From: a virus
IMG/VR virus record: IMGVR_UViG_3300002460_000152
Span: 1-25,304 of that record
DNA length: 25,304 bases
Reading direction: 5' to 3' (one strand)
The notes beneath the pieces are model-generated. The model made no database searches and had not been told where the DNA came from. It saw nothing but the letters and a program-made list of their open reading frames with translations. A program made the position numbers and the translations under genes. Each line of letters starts with the position of its first letter. Positions within the stretch are counted from its first letter, which is position 1. Positions 15,336 through 22,327 of this stretch are shown here, piece by piece.

Positions 15336-15599
15336 TTACTTTTTCTGACTCAAATTCTGTAAACTTTCTCCAATTCCTATAATTAATTTTTTAATGGTAT
15401 CTTTCCTTTCGTTTATAGTTTCTTTGAAGTGTTTAATGTCCTCTTCTCTATCTTCAACAGCTCTCTGAAATTGTTTTAAGTCAATTTCTTTTTTTCTAAT
15501 TGCATCTGCAAATCCGTTTTCTTCACGGATTAAATCTTGTCTTTGCTTTTCTAAATCAGCAATTACTTCATATCTACTTTTTACTTCCATTTCATTCAC
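15336..15599 (-). CDS. coiled-coil protein
   Basis: An 87-residue protein almost wholly made of charged heptads (SRYEVIADLEKQRQDLIREE through INERKDTIKKL), predicted as one long coiled coil. The start follows AAAGGTG at a short spacing. It is preceded by two conserved-looking hairpins (15614-15676). No family was recognised; a scaffold, spacer or partner for the membrane SPFH-like protein upstream is possible. Confidence 0.6.
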   Translation of the reverse strand: MNEMEVKSRYEVIADLEKQRQDLIREENGFADAIRKKEIDLKQFQRAVEDREEDIKHFKETINERKDTIKKLIIGIGESLQNLSQKK

Positions 15600-15613
15600 C
15601 TTTGATTATAATT

Positions 15614-15676
15614 GAGAGCAAGTAATCACGCAACTTACTCTCATTCTCTCCCTTCAGGGATATGCATAGAGAGAAT
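15614..15676 (-). promoter_or_regulatory. two consecutive RNA hairpins in a 5' region
   Basis: Hairpin A pairs 15643-15650 with 15669-15676 (eight perfect pairs, inner CCC/GGG mini-stem at 15650-15659). Hairpin B pairs 15614-15623 with 15633-15642 (ten pairs, one of them G-U on the minus strand) around a nine-base loop. They abut each other between the stop of the SPFH-like gene and the start of the coiled-coil gene. Both arm sets use GAGAG/CTCTC, so the arms could also swap partners. Confidence 0.5.
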
Positions 15677-15677
15677 A

Positions 15678-16070
15678 TTAATTATTTCTCGTTGCCTCCA
15701 AAATTGGCAAGTTTGCTTCTGTTGGCACATAAATAATTTGTTTTTCGCTTCCTTCTAAATTATGTATAAACAAATATCTTAGATATTGTTCGTCTATACT
15801 TTGTGCTATTATGCGATTTGCTTCTGCAACACCTTTTGCTCTCTCAATCTCAGCTTGTGCCAGATGTTTTGCCGATTGTTCTTTTCCAATTGCGTCTTCA
15901 ATTTGAACCTTTTTATTCCATTCTGCTTGTTTTAATTCAGCTTTACCTTTCAGTTCTTTTTCCCATACGTTGTATATCGGTGCTCCAGCCATCCAAACTA
16001 TACTTAAAATTAGCAAACCAGCTATAAACATTCCTAAGAATTTAACTATAAATTTTTGTTCGTCTTCCAT
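15678..16070 (-). CDS. short membrane-anchored SPFH/prohibitin-like protein
   Basis: A 130-residue protein. A single membrane helix lies near residues 10-30 (KFLGMFIAGLLILSIVW). A charged helical stalk follows (KGKAELKQAEWNKKVQIEDA), then AEIERAKGVAEANRIIAQSI and a C-terminal IIYVPTEANLPIL. That last pattern is typical of the end of prohibitin and other SPFH proteins, but the central SPFH domain is missing. It may form membrane rings or recruit partners at the host membrane. It has GAGGTG upstream and a TTTATATA box at 16103-16110, so it probably leads its own transcript. Confidence 0.65.
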   Translation of the reverse strand: MEDEQKFIVKFLGMFIAGLLILSIVWMAGAPIYNVWEKELKGKAELKQAEWNKKVQIEDAIGKEQSAKHLAQAEIERAKGVAEANRIIAQSIDEQYLRYLFIHNLEGSEKQIIYVPTEANLPILEATRNN

Positions 16071-16102
16071 TTTTCACCTCTTATATATTAAATATTTAAG
16101 GT

Positions 16103-16110
16103 TATATAAA
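16103..16110 (-). promoter_or_regulatory. archaeal-type TATA box
   Basis: TTTATATA on the minus strand, 32 bases before the ATG of the SPFH-like gene, followed by GAGGTG just before the ATG. Start of transcription about 25 bases after the box would leave a short leader that includes the ribosome site. It lies in the 52-base gap after the second glycosyltransferase cassette. Confidence 0.5.
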
Positions 16111-16122
16111 TATTTTTTGGTT

Positions 16123-16875
16123 TTATACATCCAACCACCTTCCTAAATCTCTAAAATGAAATAATTCTTTAATTTCTGAAGGATGAAAATGTATTGAATT
16201 TAATTTAGCAACAGGATAATTTCCTAATATTGCCCTACTAATTAATTGATGTTGTAATTCCTCAATAGTATGAATTTCTCTTTTATTCATATTGTTATCA
16301 TATCTTTCTAAATCTTTTGCAGTTCCCTTACAATATCCATAATGATGTATGATATATCCTTGCATTTTTCCTTCTTTTTTATATCCTATAGGAAGTCCAT
16401 GTGCAAATTTATCATTATATTTTATATCAGAAATATTTTTAAACAACCTTCCCCTCCAAACATGTTCAGGAATAGAAGCATCTATAAAATTAAGATTATA
16501 AAAATAATGAACCCCTAATAAATTCCAGCAATCTATTTCTAAATTATTTTTTATGTGTTCCTGTATTAAACCACCAGCATCATCACTTAATACTTCATCT
16601 AAATCTAAATTTAATATCCATTCTTTAGTAGCATACTTTCTCATATTATTTCTTATTTTTGTAAAAGAGGTTGTATCTTCCCATTTATCATAAATTATTT
16701 TAATTTGAGGATAGTTAGAGAAATGTGTTTTAACCCATTCTGCATCTTTACCAGAATGTGGGTCACAAAATATTATTTCATCTGCAACCCTTAAAGCAGA
16801 TAAAATTGATGCTTTTAAAAACATCTTCCTTTCATCACTGCTGGCTGATAACATTAAACAACTTATAGATGTCAT
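16123..16875 (-). CDS. GT2-family glycosyltransferase (second cassette)
   Basis: A 250-residue GT-A enzyme. SISCLMLSASSDE and ADEIIFCDPHSGKD at the front, then WILNLDLDEVLSDD with the metal-binding Asp91-Leu-Asp93, mark a GT2 fold similar to short capsule and glycopeptide transferases. The C-terminal part has aromatic and His-rich segments (VHYFYNLNF, IIHHYGYC) that probably bind the acceptor. It is ATGA-coupled to the GT4 gene, so the two probably add successive sugars. Confidence 0.8.
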   Translation of the reverse strand: MTSISCLMLSASSDERKMFLKASILSALRVADEIIFCDPHSGKDAEWVKTHFSNYPQIKIIYDKWEDTTSFTKIRNNMRKYATKEWILNLDLDEVLSDDAGGLIQEHIKNNLEIDCWNLLGVHYFYNLNFIDASIPEHVWRGRLFKNISDIKYNDKFAHGLPIGYKKEGKMQGYIIHHYGYCKGTAKDLERYDNNMNKREIHTIEELQHQLISRAILGNYPVAKLNSIHFHPSEIKELFHFRDLGRWLDV

Positions 16876-18110
16876 GTATTATACCTCAAATTATTTAAAT
16901 ATTTTAACCATGTAGGTAATACTACCTTTTTCATATCATATTCCCTCAATACCATAGTACGTCCATTTTCACCCATTTTTTTCCTTAATTTTTCATCTCT
17001 GTATAAAATTTCTAACATTTCTACGGCTTTATGCATATCCATTAAACCTCTATCAACTTCCCAACTTCCTGTCCATGTACCATTCCTAATATTAGCCCCA
17101 TCATACTCTGCTGGATAAGGTCTCCCATCTCTTTCTTGGTCCAATAAAGGAACACCAAATCCACTTTCATGGTCTGTTATCAATTCCTTAGTTGTAGTAT
17201 AATCTGTTACTAAATTAGGAACCTTACAACTACTGGCTTCTATAATAGGTATTCCAAATCCTTCTCCGGAAGTAGATAAGAAATGTACATCCATTACATT
17301 ATAAATACTATTTAAATCTTCTTGCGTTAATCCAGAATAATATCTCATTCCAGTCCATTTAACTTTATTTTCTATTTTCCACCTTTTAATTAACTCTGTT
17401 AATTGAAAATAGGGGGCATTGTCATCAGGGTCTGAGTTAAATAACATAACCACATCATCTTTACCTTCTGCAAACTTAGCAAATGCTCTAACTTCTCTAT
17501 CTAACATTTTCCTAGGTTGATTTCTAGCAACACATCCTACTACAAATTTTCCGGATACTCCCCATTTCATTTTAGCCTGTTCTTTTTTTTCTTTACTTAG
17601 TGGGTAAAATCTATCTGTAAATACACCATGGGGTATATACTGACTATTTATGTTAAATAGAGATTTAACTTGAGCCTGACCATATTTACTCATAGCAACT
17701 GTATTCTGCCATTTTCTTAATATATTCTCACAATTATTAGGAAACCATCCCCCATCACTTGGATACCAAAATACAGATTTCGCAGGTGCAAAATCTAAAT
17801 TTAATCCCCAAGGATAACACATAAAGGTATCTAAAAGAGTATAAAAAATGTCAGGTTTTATATCTCTTAAATATGGCATTATTAAATCTTGTGCATAAGG
17901 AACTTTTACACTTCCACTCAATAATTTAAAATCCCATCCTGTACCATCTAAAAATTTAGCTCCCTTTAATGTCCTATGGTGAGTATTATATCCTATAACA
18001 TTTACATCCCAACCTGCTTCATGTAAATATTGTGCAACATAACCAGTTTGTAAACCAAATCCAGTATTTCCTAAAGGACTATCACTAAGCATTAAAATAC
18101 TACCACTCAT
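16872..18110 (-). CDS. GT4-family glycosyltransferase (second cassette)
   Basis: A 412-residue GT-B enzyme. The N-terminus has LMLSDSPLGNTGFGLQTGYV, a glycine-rich acceptor-domain loop. Then come YIPHGVFTDRFYP (158-170), VGCVARNQPRK (191-201, the start of the donor domain) and STSGEGFGIPIIEASSCKVP with the EX7E pair Glu283 and Glu291. The gene is preceded by a run with AGGAAGGAAAA and overlaps the methyltransferase stop as ATGA. It is longer than the GT4 of the first cassette but built in the same way. Confidence 0.85.
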   Translation of the reverse strand: MSGSILMLSDSPLGNTGFGLQTGYVAQYLHEAGWDVNVIGYNTHHRTLKGAKFLDGTGWDFKLLSGSVKVPYAQDLIMPYLRDIKPDIFYTLLDTFMCYPWGLNLDFAPAKSVFWYPSDGGWFPNNCENILRKWQNTVAMSKYGQAQVKSLFNINSQYIPHGVFTDRFYPLSKEKKEQAKMKWGVSGKFVVGCVARNQPRKMLDREVRAFAKFAEGKDDVVMLFNSDPDDNAPYFQLTELIKRWKIENKVKWTGMRYYSGLTQEDLNSIYNVMDVHFLSTSGEGFGIPIIEASSCKVPNLVTDYTTTKELITDHESGFGVPLLDQERDGRPYPAEYDGANIRNGTWTGSWEVDRGLMDMHKAVEMLEILYRDEKLRKKMGENGRTMVLREYDMKKVVLPTWLKYLNNLRYNT

Positions 18111-18637
18111 TTTTCCTTCCTCAAATCTGTAAATAAATAATTATCTAAATGAAAAACACTTCCATTATTATTTAAAATTGTATGTTTATCTATATAATCT
18201 TTAATTTCTTTATTACTTATTTTTTTAAATTTCCAATTAAAATGTCTGTCACCAATTTCTAATGATATTGGTTTAAATATTCCTCTCACTCCTGCAGTGT
18301 AACTATTATCATCAGGAACTATAAAAAAATTAAATACTTTAGGGTTACAAACTAATTTATGATTAGGGTCTATAATAGCATTATCTCCCATAGGTAATTC
18401 TATATCAACAAATCCTTCTGGTTTTAACACCCTATGAAATTCATTCATTATAAAAATAAAATCCTCCCCACTAAAATGTTCTAAAATATGATGTGCTCTA
18501 ATTTCATCAAATACATCATTACTCCAAGGCAATCCCCTTCTTAAATCCCTTATAATTTCAGGTTGAAATAAAGGATTTATATCTAAATTTATCCAATTCT
18601 TTAATTTTTTATTACCACATCCTACATTTAATTTCAT
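18107..18637 (-). CDS. class I SAM-dependent methyltransferase
   Basis: A 176-residue protein with motif I LNVGCGNK at 3-10, an acidic LDIN at 18-21 and ILEHFSGEDF/EFHRVLKPEG, typical of small methyltransferases of the Methyltransf_11 type that accompany glycan gene clusters. No DNA-methylase motif was seen. It is coupled to the GT4 gene by ATGA, so methylation of a sugar or of an anchored lipid is likely. The upstream AAAAGG site supports the start. Confidence 0.75.
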   Translation of the reverse strand: MKLNVGCGNKKLKNWINLDINPLFQPEIIRDLRRGLPWSNDVFDEIRAHHILEHFSGEDFIFIMNEFHRVLKPEGFVDIELPMGDNAIIDPNHKLVCNPKVFNFFIVPDDNSYTAGVRGIFKPISLEIGDRHFNWKFKKISNKEIKDYIDKHTILNNNGSVFHLDNYLFTDLRKEK

Positions 18638-18654
18638 ATCAACAAATTTCCTTT

Positions 18655-18795
18655 TTAATATATTTTATTAATATACCCACACCAAATACATTTAATATTT
18701 TCATCTTTTATTAAAATTTTATCTTTCATTAAATTTAAATTAGAATGACATATTTTACACTGTATAATTTTTTTATAATTTTTAATTTTAATCAC
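18655..18795 (-). CDS. 46-residue zinc-ribbon microprotein with GTG start
   Basis: A short frame starting at GTG, overlapping the preceding stop by eight bases. CKIC near residues 14-17 and CIWC near 37-40 form a two-CxxC zinc ribbon spaced by about 19 residues. The remainder is Lys/Ile-rich. The upstream GAAGGA is only one base from the GTG, so the exact start is uncertain. It is probably a nucleic-acid-binding regulator. Confidence 0.5.
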   Translation of the reverse strand: MIKIKNYKKIIQCKICHSNLNLMKDKILIKDENIKCIWCGYINKIY

Positions 18796-18982
18796 ATCCT
18801 TCTTGACATATTACTATACACTTATTTCCACTCTCAAATATTTTCACCACCTTGTTAAGATACTTGCTAGATATTGGAGAGGGTATTGTTACACCTATAC
18901 TACCATATGTTGGATTAGATTTATTTTTATATAATTTTCTAATTTTTCTGATAAAAATTTCTTTTCCTTCTTCACTGTTCAT
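18788..18982 (-). CDS. AbrB/SpoVT-like DNA-binding protein
   Basis: A 64-residue protein with the pattern of a swapped-hairpin AbrB domain: IRKLYKN, GSIGVTIPSPISSKYL, then VVKIFESGNKCIVICQE. The SIGVTIP core is close to what archaeal and MazE-type AbrB proteins carry. Such proteins bind DNA as dimers and regulate transcription. It is the first gene after the large noncoding region and has no Shine-Dalgarno. TTTAAATA lies about 21 bases before the ATG, and the 10-base palindrome TAAATATTTA occurs twice there (18988-18997, 19000-19009), a possible autoregulatory operator. Confidence 0.55.
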   Translation of the reverse strand: MNSEEGKEIFIRKIRKLYKNKSNPTYGSIGVTIPSPISSKYLNKVVKIFESGNKCIVICQEGCD

Positions 18983-18987
18983 GTTTT

Positions 18988-19009
18988 TAAATATTTATGT
19001 AAATATTTA
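18988..19009. promoter_or_regulatory. repeated TAAATATTTA palindrome at the AbrB-like promoter
   Basis: TAAATATTTA occurs twice with two bases between, about one helical turn apart, immediately before the AbrB-like gene. The copy further from the gene doubles as the TATA-like element. Binding of a dimer here would block transcription. Confidence 0.4.
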
Positions 19010-19048
19010 AAATCTTTTATTGTATATTTTGGTGATTTAAGTTTATTT

Positions 19049-19099
19049 TACATAATTTTACATTATTTATAATATTATAAATAATGTAAAAATTATGTA
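19049..19099. repeat. long AT palindrome, candidate origin or hairpin
   Basis: Bases 19056-19091 are a perfect 36-base palindrome centred on AATATT. Allowing one extra A, the pairing extends to 19049-19099. The 18-base core ATTTATAATATTATAAAT (19065-19082) is repeated as a separate perfect palindrome at 19103-19120. Such symmetry is common at replication origins and protein-binding sites, and would form a cruciform in DNA or a hairpin in RNA. Confidence 0.7.
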
Positions 19100-19130
19100 T
19101 TTATTTATAATATTATAAATTATATACTCT

Positions 19131-19207
19131 AACACATAAAAAACTGGTGAAATAATAAAATATGGTTTTAAATTAAACCATGATTAATTATTTTTTTGTT
19201 ATGTGTT
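19131..19207. repeat. nested inverted repeats
   Basis: Outer arms AACACATAA (19131-19139) and TTATGTGTT (19199-19207) pair over nine bases. Inner arms ATGGTTT (19162-19168) and AAACCAT (19175-19181) pair over seven. No coding frame runs through the region. It follows the palindromes directly and may be part of the same origin-like structure or an RNA fold. Confidence 0.5.
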
Positions 19208-19209
19208 TT

Positions 19210-19402
19210 TATGACTCTATAATAATAAAAAAAAAACACCTTGAGTAAAATGCAGAAAGTGGTATCTGATATATAAATATTTAGTTTCTGGATATATTTT
19301 ATTATAGGGATTTCTATAGTAACTCATAATTAAATTTAAAATTAAAAATATATGTTCTCAATAGACTACGTAGTACGTACGTATATGTATATATAGTAAT
19401 TA
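19210..19402. other. noncoding AT-rich spacer
   Basis: No supported gene. It holds poly-A and AT-rich runs and, at 19367-19383, TACGTA followed by TACGTACGTA, three CG dinucleotides in a sequence where CG is rare. Part of the same noncoding block as the palindromes. Confidence 0.5.
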
Positions 19403-19537
19403 TTATATAAATAATATTATATAAAATAATACAATACACAGTTCTACAAAAGTTTTATAAGTCTTTTTATGAACCTTTTTAAATCTTTTGGTGTTCTCTC
19501 TGTGTTTTTTACACACTTTCCAAAAACATTTAATCAT
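19403..19537 (-). CDS. 44-residue basic membrane microprotein
   Basis: A short frame with the best ribosome site in the noncoding block: AAAGGAGG at 19547-19554, nine bases before the ATG. The N-terminal 28 residues are strongly basic (MIKCFWKVCKKHRENTKRFK and on) and the last 14 or so are hydrophobic (LCIVLFYIILFI), so it probably inserts by its C-terminus into the membrane with the basic part in the cytoplasm. The start codon lies in one arm of a ten-base inverted repeat. Function unknown. Confidence 0.55.
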   Translation of the reverse strand: MIKCFWKVCKKHRENTKRFKKVHKKTYKTFVELCIVLFYIILFI

Positions 19538-19614
19538 GGCTGTTTTCCTCCTTTATTACTTTTTCTATAGCATATTTTACAATCTACACCTACGTGTATA
19601 TGAAAGCCATGATT
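19532..19614 (-). promoter_or_regulatory. inverted repeat over a start codon plus six-residue leader frame
   Basis: AATCATGGCT at 19532-19541 is the exact inverse of AGCCATGATT at 19605-19614. On the minus-strand mRNA the downstream arm includes the ATG of the 44-residue gene, and the upstream arm includes the ATG of a six-codon frame (19590-19610) that ends before the ribosome site. Confidence 0.45.
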
Positions 19615-19701
19615 TTAAATAATATTATCAAAACACCTAGTTCTTATACCATAACTAATATATACTCAACCATATAATTTTTAATATTATAAATAATTAA
19701 G

Positions 19702-19920
19702 AAACACCTTCCCTAAAAATTCCTCCCCAAATCTCTAATTAACCCAATCCTATTCCAATCTTACCTATCCAAAACACCAAAAAAACCTAAACCAACACCC
19801 CCTCCCTTTCTTCTTAATACTCCTAACCTTATTTCTTAAAACAAACAACCTCCTCTTACCATCAATCTTATACTCTTTCCTTTCTTTTAATTAAAATCTC
19901 TATTATAAAAAATATAAACT
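19702..19920. other. 219-base segment without any G on the plus strand
   Basis: By direct reading there is no G on the plus strand from 19702 to 19920, while C occurs about 69 times. Only two G occur from 19621 to 19920. The last 34 bases overlap the 3' end of the replication ATPase gene; the rest is noncoding. The minus strand has G runs such as GGGAGGGGG. Confidence 0.85.
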
Positions 19921-21239
19921 GTTTCTGGTCTTCCTGCTCCTTCTTTATCTACTGTAATTCCTAATCTATTTTCACTTACACATTTAGAAAGAAAATCAGT
20001 TGTCCTATTAAGTCCTAGGTCCCATCTCCCATCTTGTTTTAATTTTTTTAACTTCCTAATTAAATCTCCTTTATTCATCCTCGTCATACCTTCTGAAACA
20101 AATAAATCTGCTATTGTATCCCATCTATACCTTGCCAAATCAATTCCATAATCCTTTTTCACCATATTATCTAATAAAGACCTAACTGCTTTCATATTAT
20201 CTTTACCCATTCCTATCCCATAATCTATGTCCTCTGTATTAATATATTCCCTTTCATCTAAACAACATCTATGAACTGCCACTTTATAACATAAAATATC
20301 TATCCTATTAAAAAATGAATATAAAATATCCTGCCTCTTATCTGTGTATTGTTTTAATATATTATCATTCTTTAATTCCATTAATTTAAGAGAAAAATAT
20401 TTTGTAACATCTTCATTAATTCTAATTATTTGTGATTTTATTTTTACTCCTTCAAAAACCCCTTTAATTGTTCTCATTAAATCATTAACCCTATCTACAT
20501 CCATAACATTATACAATTTATATTTGTTTTTTGAAAGTATGTCAAATTTTTCACCTCCAAAATCTTCAAATGTAACAATCATTCTTTGCATTAATCCTCT
20601 CTGCATAACTGCCTCATTTATACTCCCTGCAGGATAACTACCTGTAACTATACTTGTATTAGTATAAAATTGTATAAGTCCTGCTTTTAAATTATGAGAA
20701 ACTAAACCTGGGTCATCCATTGCCATTTGTAAAACATCCATAACTGTGGCCATGTAAGAAGTCTTACCACTACTAAGAAGCAAGGAACCTTCATCCCAAC
20801 ATATCAAATCATATTTTTCCAATAATCCATTAGTCCTTACATATAAATTTCCCTTTCTAGTAGGGTCTAATTCAAAACTTCCTGTTAAACCTGCATCAGT
20901 CGTTTTTGTTATATAAACACACTTTTTTTTAAATTCAGGCAGTCCTTTGTTATCATATTTCTCTACTCCTAATGAATCTAATTTTATTCCTCCTGTATAT
21001 TCTAATAATCTTGACAAAGATTTCATTCCTTCTCCTTTTCCTGTTCCTGATGGTTGTACTATAAAAGAATGTAATCTCGGATTTCTAGACCTACCTCCAA
21101 AATAATAATTTACATCTAACATTTGACCCAACCATACATGAAATAAAGGCTTTTCAAGATGAGGATTTGCTGTACAACATAAGTTAAAATATTCTTTCCA
21201 CAAACTAAATAAAAGTTCAAATTTTGACAATTTCAACAC
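19887..21239 (-). CDS. replication-type P-loop ATPase/helicase
   Basis: A 450-residue protein with Walker A PSGTGKGE at 63-70 and Walker B DLICWDEGS at 144-152. An Arg-rich RGLMQRMIVTFED segment near 215-230 may serve as sensor or arginine finger. The C-terminal 120 residues look like a winged-helix (DLIRKLKKLKQDGRWDLG). The closest patterns I know are viral and plasmid primase-helicases of the DUF3987/MCM-like kind, but the exact family is not certain. The start is GTG, with GAGGG immediately before it; no ATG is available before residue 40. It overlaps the HExxH gene and ends next to the origin-like block, fitting a replication initiator or helicase. Confidence 0.7.
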   Translation of the reverse strand: MLKLSKFELLFSLWKEYFNLCCTANPHLEKPLFHVWLGQMLDVNYYFGGRSRNPRLHSFIVQPSGTGKGEGMKSLSRLLEYTGGIKLDSLGVEKYDNKGLPEFKKKCVYITKTTDAGLTGSFELDPTRKGNLYVRTNGLLEKYDLICWDEGSLLLSSGKTSYMATVMDVLQMAMDDPGLVSHNLKAGLIQFYTNTSIVTGSYPAGSINEAVMQRGLMQRMIVTFEDFGGEKFDILSKNKYKLYNVMDVDRVNDLMRTIKGVFEGVKIKSQIIRINEDVTKYFSLKLMELKNDNILKQYTDKRQDILYSFFNRIDILCYKVAVHRCCLDEREYINTEDIDYGIGMGKDNMKAVRSLLDNMVKKDYGIDLARYRWDTIADLFVSEGMTRMNKGDLIRKLKKLKQDGRWDLGLNRTTDFLSKCVSENRLGITVDKEGAGRPETVYIFYNRDFN

Positions 21240-21732
21240 CCCTCACTGTGTTTTTAATTGTAATTGGAACTGTAATTGATTTATCATATTTTAAATTTAC
21301 TATTATATCTTCTTCTGCTAAAGCTGATACAACATATTCATTAGCTATTTTAGAAAACATTTTATTATGTTTAAAAAAATAATGCCAAAAATTACTTTTA
21401 ACTTCTTTCCATATTAATGAATGTAAATGTTCATGTACTATTACACATTCTAATAATTTAAACAAATGTTTTTCTTCATAATCACCTTGTTTTGATATTT
21501 TATTTATTTTTGTAAGATTTATTTGTGGTGTATATCCATCAAATTTAAAATATTTAAAAATTAAAAATTGATTTAATTTATGTGAAGAAGTAGGAGTTAG
21601 TGTTAATCCTAATACACCATTCCTTAAATTTTGTATTTTAACAGATTTTTTAATAACTTTTCTAATATTATCATTAGTTGGAATATAATGGTCAAAATCT
21701 ATCTTAAATTTATAAACAAAATCAACCACCAT
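21217..21732 (-). CDS. HExxH putative metallopeptidase
   Basis: A 171-residue protein. VIVHEHLHSLIW supplies a zincin HExxH with His100, Glu101 and His104, and a following NEYVVSALAEED (Glu140) may supply the third ligand. The N-terminal half is beta-rich and the C-terminus ends in short strands. There is no signal peptide, so it would act in the cytoplasm. The start is inside the end of the preceding gene with AAGGA at good spacing. Substrate unknown. Confidence 0.6.
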   Translation of the reverse strand: MVVDFVYKFKIDFDHYIPTNDNIRKVIKKSVKIQNLRNGVLGLTLTPTSSHKLNQFLIFKYFKFDGYTPQINLTKINKISKQGDYEEKHLFKLLECVIVHEHLHSLIWKEVKSNFWHYFFKHNKMFSKIANEYVVSALAEEDIIVNLKYDKSITVPITIKNTVRGVEIVKI

Positions 21733-21931
21733 CTTTAATTTCCTTAGGAATTATGTTTATTATCCTCATTACATTTAAAACAGAAGTTTTTCCTTCTAAT
21801 AAAACATTAGAAAATTCAAATAAAAATTCATCTATAGAAATAATAGTTCCTAACTTACTTTTAGGACCCCCATCATCATATATAAGAATAACTTCTTTAC
21901 CTATATATTTTTTTAAGATTTTAGATTCCAT
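21722..21931 (-). CDS. small beta-barrel-like protein
   Basis: A 69-residue protein (IGKEVILIYDDGGPKSKLG, later GKTSVLNVMRIINIIP). The alternating strands and central GTIISIDEF are similar in style to Sm-like or SH3-like barrels, which bind RNA or peptides, but I cannot assign it. It is the first gene of the leftward replication unit. No Shine-Dalgarno is visible, and AT-rich promoter elements lie upstream, in keeping with a weakly led or leaderless start. Confidence 0.5.
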   Translation of the reverse strand: MESKILKKYIGKEVILIYDDGGPKSKLGTIISIDEFLFEFSNVLLEGKTSVLNVMRIINIIPKEIKDGG

Positions 21932-21974
21932 CGCCAGCCAACCATCATAGATATTTATAATAGTAAATTTTATA

Positions 21975-22014
21975 AGTATTTATATACTCTAGTATTTATA
22001 TACTCTAGTATATA
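21975..22014. promoter_or_regulatory. tandem operator-like repeats in a divergent promoter
   Basis: The 16-base unit AGTATTTATATACTCT occurs twice in tandem (21975-21990 and 21991-22006), followed by a partial third copy. TATATACT-CT-AGTATATA at 21997-22014 is an eight-base inverted repeat with a two-base spacer. The units contain TTTATATA, an archaeal TATA match. They lie between the leftward replication genes and the rightward operon. Confidence 0.6.
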
Positions 22015-22063
22015 AATATTTAAATATATACAAATCTATTATGTATAGTAAGGAAAAAATAAA

Positions 22064-22327
22064 ATGGCAAAAATAAGAGAAATAAAAAATGTTTGTGATG
22101 GATGTAAATTAGAAGTTAGTGAATGTTATACTTGTAAAGATAAATTAAGAAATAAAATTTTTTGTTTGGATGATATTAAAAATAATGAAGAAATTAATAA
22201 TAAACATTTTTGTGACGAAGCATGTAGAGGGTCTTTTTTAGTTGATACTTTTAAATTTCCAGAAAAAATAATTTGTTCTGAAATTAAAAGAATAATAGCG
22301 GAAAAAGAAGAGGAAGTGGAAATATGA
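22064..22327 (+). CDS. Cys-rich zinc-finger protein, first gene of the rightward operon
   Basis: An 87-residue protein with eight Cys (11, 14, 21, 24, 34, 50, 54, 71), including CDGC, CYTC and the CDEAC stretch. The spacing is like treble-clef or FYVE-type zinc sites; no exact family was found. The C-terminus is acidic. AAGGA lies nine bases before the ATG, and a TTTAAATATATA box lies further upstream. It is ATGA-coupled to the next gene. Likely an early regulator binding nucleic acid or a host protein. Confidence 0.6.
   Translation: MAKIREIKNVCDGCKLEVSECYTCKDKLRNKIFCLDDIKNNEEINNKHFCDEACRGSFLVDTFKFPEKIICSEIKRIIAEKEEEVEI

Noticed and set aside
19762-19886. An open Lys/Arg-rich minus-strand frame of about 40 codons after the replication ATPase stop, possibly a frameshifted tail
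   Set aside because: It has no usable start codon, no slippery site and lies in the G-free stretch, where composition alone makes Lys, Arg and Gly codons; chance is likely enough.
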